In this document: positions 22,931 through 26,092 of the stretch, in pieces
Layout of the letters: the number at the start of each line of letters is the position of its first letter
Numbering within the stretch: the first letter of the stretch is position 1
Assembly: GCA_964444685.1 (NCBI GenBank)
Contig: CAYUIG010000044.1
Location: 1-26,092 of the forward strand
DNA: 26,092 bases
Source of the DNA: CAYUIG01 sp964444685
GTDB lineage: Bacteria; Gemmatimonadota; Gemmatimonadetes; Longimicrobiales; RSA9
Direction: 5' to 3'
Notes under the pieces: model-generated
What the model was told of the DNA's origin: nothing
Database searches by the model: none
The model's input: only the letters and a program-made list of their open reading frames with translations
Made by a program: the position numbers and the translations under genes

Positions 22931-23472
22931 GCGCCGACCACGATTCCACGAAGCTCGAGGCTGCGCTGCGCCGGCTCGGTGGACCGGTGACGCCGGACCC
23001 TTCACTCGAAGACCGCGTCCTTGCCGACCTGGCCGCGCACCATCACCTGCGACCCGTTCGCCGGCGCCACAACGCGCGCACCGTGCTCGCGGCGGCCGCG
23101 GCCGTACTGATCTTCGCCGCCGGCGTGTGGTTCGGCCGAACCCGGCCGACAGTCCCGGAGGGGCAGCACTACGCGCTCCTGCTCTACGACGGCCCCGACT
23201 ACGCGGAGCCCACCCCGGACGAGATGCCGGCCGTAGTCGAACGCTATGGCCGGTGGGCGGCATCCCTGCGCGACGACCGCTCGCTCGTGAGCGCGGAAAA
23301 GCTCGGGGCGAACGTCGGTGTCGTGCCCGCAGATGGCACCGAACCCATCGCGCCGCTCGGCTTCTTCGTCGTTGCCGCCCCTGATGACGACGCCGCCGCC
23401 GCCATCGCAGCCACATCTCCGCACGTGGCCCGGGGCGGTCGCGTCCTCGTGGTGCGCGTCGACCCCACCTGA
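22927..23472 (+). CDS. Putative anti-sigma factor with YCII-like extracytoplasmic domain
   Basis: A 181-residue protein. Residues 1-50 are cytoplasmic in character (LEAALRRLGGPVTPDPSLEDRVLADLAAH, then basic RPVRRRHNAR). A TM helix follows (about 52-70). Residues 81-178 resemble the YCII/DGPF fold: YALLLYDGPDYAEPTPDEM, VERYGRWAASL, GFFVVAAPDDDAAAAIAATS and GRVLVVRV correspond to the usual strand-helix-strand pattern. The DGPF tetrapeptide itself is not intact. The basic residues before the helix predict that the YCII-like part is outside the inner membrane. The start overlaps the sigma stop by 4 bp. The anti-sigma role comes from position and topology, and the YCII call from pattern similarity. 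Confidence 0.65.
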   Translation: MSADHDSTKLEAALRRLGGPVTPDPSLEDRVLADLAAHHHLRPVRRRHNARTVLAAAAAVLIFAAGVWFGRTRPTVPEGQHYALLLYDGPDYAEPTPDEMPAVVERYGRWAASLRDDRSLVSAEKLGANVGVVPADGTEPIAPLGFFVVAAPDDDAAAAIAATSPHVARGGRVLVVRVDPT

Positions 23473-23554
23473 ACTGGCCTTGCCCACGGCTGACCTAACG
23501 GATTTCTCCCCCTCGGCATCCATCGAGTGAACGGCCAAGATCGGGAGGTCCAGC

Positions 23555-24928
23555 TTGAGTGATGCCCTGCACGCGCTGAATCGATTCGGCCTCGGTGCGC
23601 GGGTCGGGGAGTCGCGCGCGCTCGCGGATGCGCGCGCGTGGCTGCGCGCGCAACTCGACTCCCGCGCACCCGTTCTCGCGAACCGCGACCTGCCGGATGC
23701 GGAAGAACTCGGGGAAGCCCTGCGCGATGTACGCTCCGCTCAGAGTCAGGAGGCGCGCCGCCGCGTCCAGGAAATGGCGCGGTCGGAGATGCGCGCCGCA
23801 CTCGGAGCCCGGATCACGAGCGACCGTCCGTTCGTCGAGCGACTCGTCGCGTTCTGGTCGAACCACCTGTGTGTCTCCGGCGCGGGCAAGTTGCCGGTGC
23901 TGGTGCTCGCCGGACCGTACGAACGCGACGTCATCCGACCGCACGTTCTCGGTCGCTACGAGGACATGGTCCTCGCCTCCGCGCGCCATCCGGCGATGCT
24001 TCTATACCTCGACAATGGTCAATCCATCGGCCCGTCGTCACCGGCGGCACGCCTCGGGAATCGTCGCGGCGGACAGCGCGGACTGAACGAGAACTACGCA
24101 CGCGAGCTGCTCGAGCTGCACACGCTCGGGGTGGATGGCGGCTACACGCAGGAGGACGTCGTGCAGCTCGCGCGCATCCTGACGGGCTGGACCGTGTCCG
24201 GAGTGGGCGGCCCGAACGCGGGCCGTCCTCGTGCACGCGAGCGTCTGGGATTGCCCGAGGCGGATGGGCCGGTGCGCTTCTACTTCGCCGACGCGCTGCA
24301 CGAGCCCGGCTCGAAGACACTCTTGGGTCAGACCTATCGCGAGGATGGCGTGGAAGAAGGCGAGCGCGCCATCCGCGCGTTTTTCCGGCATCCATCGACC
24401 GCTCGTTTCGTTGCGACGAAGCTCGTCCGGCACTTCGTCGCCGATGACCCGCCGGCGTCCGCAGTCGACCGGATTGCGGCCGTCTTCCGCGACACGGTCG
24501 GCGATCTGCGCGCGGTGTCCGCAGCACTCATCGATCTGCCCGAAGCATGGAGCACGGAGCACAGGAAGTTCCGCACGCCGCAGGAGTGGCTGATCGCGAT
24601 CCTGCGCGCCGTGAACGCACGCGACGTCGATGACCGCACGGTGCTCGCGCTGCGTCAGCTTCGGCATCCACTCTGGGCACCCGAGGCTCCGGCCGGCTTC
24701 AGCGATCGCATGCGAGACTGGGCGGATCCGGATTCGCTGCTCAATCGTGCCGAGCTCGCACGTACGATCACACGTCAGGTACGGGGCAACGTGGAGCCGC
24801 GCGCTCTGCTCGACATCGTTCAGGTCGACGCGGACGATCCGCTGCCGGCTCTGCTCGCCGATGCGTCCGTGCCTGCCGGCGACCGCGTCGCGCTGGCGCT
24901 CGCGGGACCGGCCTTCCAGTGGAGGTGA
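23555..24928 (+). CDS. DUF1800 family protein
   Basis: A 457-residue protein of the DUF1800 family. It starts with HALNRFGLGAR, the usual family opening, and has the hallmarks FWSNHLCVS, NENYARELLELHTLGVDGGY, QEDVVQLARILTGW, the FFRHPSTARFVATKLVRHFV block and WADPDSLLNRAELA. The start is TTG at 23555-23557, supported by a GGGAGG ribosome site at 23543-23548 with 6-base spacing; an ATG start is not available nearby. DUF1800 genes nearly always lie before a DUF1501 gene, as here, and are thought to act at or outside the envelope, but no biochemical function is established. No signal peptide is seen. Confidence 0.93.
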   Translation: MSDALHALNRFGLGARVGESRALADARAWLRAQLDSRAPVLANRDLPDAEELGEALRDVRSAQSQEARRRVQEMARSEMRAALGARITSDRPFVERLVAFWSNHLCVSGAGKLPVLVLAGPYERDVIRPHVLGRYEDMVLASARHPAMLLYLDNGQSIGPSSPAARLGNRRGGQRGLNENYARELLELHTLGVDGGYTQEDVVQLARILTGWTVSGVGGPNAGRPRARERLGLPEADGPVRFYFADALHEPGSKTLLGQTYREDGVEEGERAIRAFFRHPSTARFVATKLVRHFVADDPPASAVDRIAAVFRDTVGDLRAVSAALIDLPEAWSTEHRKFRTPQEWLIAILRAVNARDVDDRTVLALRQLRHPLWAPEAPAGFSDRMRDWADPDSLLNRAELARTITRQVRGNVEPRALLDIVQVDADDPLPALLADASVPAGDRVALALAGPAFQWR

Positions 24929-24930
24929 CA

Positions 24931-26092
24931 ATGGACCGTCGCGACTTCCTCCGGACCATGTGCGCGGGCGGCATCGCTACGTTCGGTTCACCGACCGTGC
25001 TGTTCGCGAACGTGCGCCAGCCCGGCCGCTTCGTGTTCGTGCTCCTGCGCGGCGGCTTCGACGGTCTCGCCGCGGTCGTTCCGTTCGGCGACCCGTCGTA
25101 CCGCTCGTTGCGCGGTGCACTCGCGTTCGACGACGGCGACCTCGTACCCCTCACGAGCACCTTCGCGCTCGCGCCGGGTCTGGCGCAGCTGAAGACGTTC
25201 TGGGATGCGGGCGAACTGGTTGCCCTGCATGCCTTGGCAATTCCGTATCGCACGCGCAGCCACTTCGACGGACAGGCTGTGCTGGAGACCGGCCTGGAGA
25301 AGCCGATCGGATCGTCCGACGGCTGGATGAATCGTTTGCTGCAGGTAATGCCGGGTGAACGCGCCGGCATCGCGATCGCGGCGGGCATGCCGCGCTCGCT
25401 CACCGGCCCGTTCCAGGTGCAGACCTGGTCACCCGCACAGCTCGGCGTCGTCACCGATGCCTATCTCGAGCGGCTCGCGGTCCTCTATCGCGCCGACGGC
25501 GCGCTGCATGGCCGGTTCGAGGCTGCACTCCAGCAGCGCGATGTAGTAGGCGAGGAGGCGATGGCAGGAGGCGGTGCACGGCGCGGCAGCATCACGCCGC
25601 TCATGCAGGCGGCCGCGCGCATCCTGCGCACGTCGACCGGTCCGAATGTGGCCGCTGTCGAGTTCAGCGGCTGGGATACGCACGCCAACCAGGGTGCTGC
25701 GGGCGGCCCGTTGGATCGATTGCTCGCGCAGCTCGCGGATGGACTCGTCGCATTCCGTTCCGAGTTGGGCGATGCCTGGGCGAATACGACGGTCGTCGTG
25801 ATGACGGAGTTCGGCCGCACTGCGCGCCCGAACGGTACGCGTGGGACGGATCACGGCACCGCGGGCGCCGGCTTCGTGCTCGGGCCGTCCGTGGCCCGGT
25901 CCGCGGTCCTCACCGACTGGCCCGGGCTTGGAGAACGCGCGCTCTACGAGGGGCGAGACCTCGCACCGACGCTGGATACGCGCGCCGTGCTGAAGGGCGC
26001 CATTGCCGCGACGTTCGATCTCACCGCGTCGCAGGCGGACCGCGTGTTTCCTGCCTCGGCGGGCGTGCGCGGTCTCTACGAGATGATGGGCT
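24931..26092 (+). CDS. DUF1501 family protein with Tat-like signal (cut by window edge)
   Basis: 387 complete codons are visible; the C-terminus is beyond the window. It begins MDRRDFLRTMCAGGIATFG, a twin-arginine-type export signal (R3-R4 then a hydrophobic stretch), so it is probably exported folded. Family hallmarks are RGGFDGLAAVVPFGDPSYRSL near the start, FSGWDTHANQGA, and VVMTEFGRTARPNGTRGTDHG, the metal-site-like motif shared with the alkaline phosphatase superfamily. A GGAGG ribosome site (24921-24925) overlaps the end of the DUF1800 gene, 2 bp away, so they form one operon. Its role is unknown; a sulfatase/phosphatase-like fold is inferred. Confidence 0.93.
   Translation, partial: MDRRDFLRTMCAGGIATFGSPTVLFANVRQPGRFVFVLLRGGFDGLAAVVPFGDPSYRSLRGALAFDDGDLVPLTSTFALAPGLAQLKTFWDAGELVALHALAIPYRTRSHFDGQAVLETGLEKPIGSSDGWMNRLLQVMPGERAGIAIAAGMPRSLTGPFQVQTWSPAQLGVVTDAYLERLAVLYRADGALHGRFEAALQQRDVVGEEAMAGGGARRGSITPLMQAAARILRTSTGPNVAAVEFSGWDTHANQGAAGGPLDRLLAQLADGLVAFRSELGDAWANTTVVVMTEFGRTARPNGTRGTDHGTAGAGFVLGPSVARSAVLTDWPGLGERALYEGRDLAPTLDTRAVLKGAIAATFDLTASQADRVFPASAGVRGLYEMMG

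Noticed and set aside
1..26092. CRISPR arrays, insertion sequences, integrase genes, rRNA
   Set aside because: No regular spaced repeats, transposase or integrase motifs, terminal inverted repeats or rRNA sequence were seen. The tRNA has no nearby integrase or repeated 3' end to suggest an attachment site.

Overview
The window looks like a chromosomal segment of a high-GC, Gram-negative-type soil or sediment bacterium, most probably Gemmatimonadota. This is an inference from gene content: an ADOP-type macrolide-exporter-like permease, an S9B dipeptidyl peptidase, a class II-like sirtuin, a secreted 6-bladed beta-propeller protein, a DUF1800/DUF1501 pair, two ECF sigma factor modules, GTG and TTG starts, and strong GC bias. 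No 16S rRNA gene or phylogenetic marker fixes the taxonomy. No gene-free stretch exceeds 300 bases.

Layout. 1-924 (-): N-terminal part of an ADOP permease, cut by the window edge. 1133-3260 (+): ECF sigma factor, a one-TM putative anti-sigma factor and a secreted double-PDZ protein, tightly packed. 3323-6347 (-): an S9 peptidase followed by a PIN toxin/antitoxin pair, each joined to the next by a 4-base overlap. 6462-8484 (+): a sirtuin (probably leaderless) and a secreted beta-propeller protein. 8526-8716: a tRNA-Pro(GGG) with a likely promoter and an intrinsic terminator. 8753-10267 (+): a DHA2 drug-efflux MFS protein. 10281-10966 (-): a broken small gene and a secreted SnoaL-like protein. 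11123-12153 (+): an ArsR/SRPBCC/small membrane protein operon with a consensus promoter and palindromic operator. 12209-16068 (+): a three-gene ferric-iron ABC importer behind a Fur-box-like palindrome. 16071-18065 (-): FtsH, ending 2 bp from the importer. 18163-18633 (+): a two-TM conserved protein that looks interrupted. 18677-21516 (+): a YtrA-type GntR regulator with its own operator, an ABC ATPase and an unusual permease carrying a large soluble C-terminal domain. 21517-21591 (-): a remnant of an ADOP permease tail. 21744-23472 (+): a secreted protein, a second ECF sigma factor and a putative anti-sigma factor fused to a YCII-like domain. 23555-26092 (+): DUF1800 and DUF1501 proteins, the latter cut by the window edge.

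Themes. The two ECF modules share a plan: sigma factor, then a membrane protein with a short cytoplasmic segment, one TM helix and a non-standard extracytoplasmic part, with a secreted partner gene. The YCII-like ectodomain and the CxxC/PDZ duplication are the least conventional parts of the window. Three genes (the sirtuin, ArsR and GntR genes) have a -10 element placed so that transcription would start at or within one base of the start codon, which suggests leaderless mRNAs. Several degraded gene pieces show local gene turnover.
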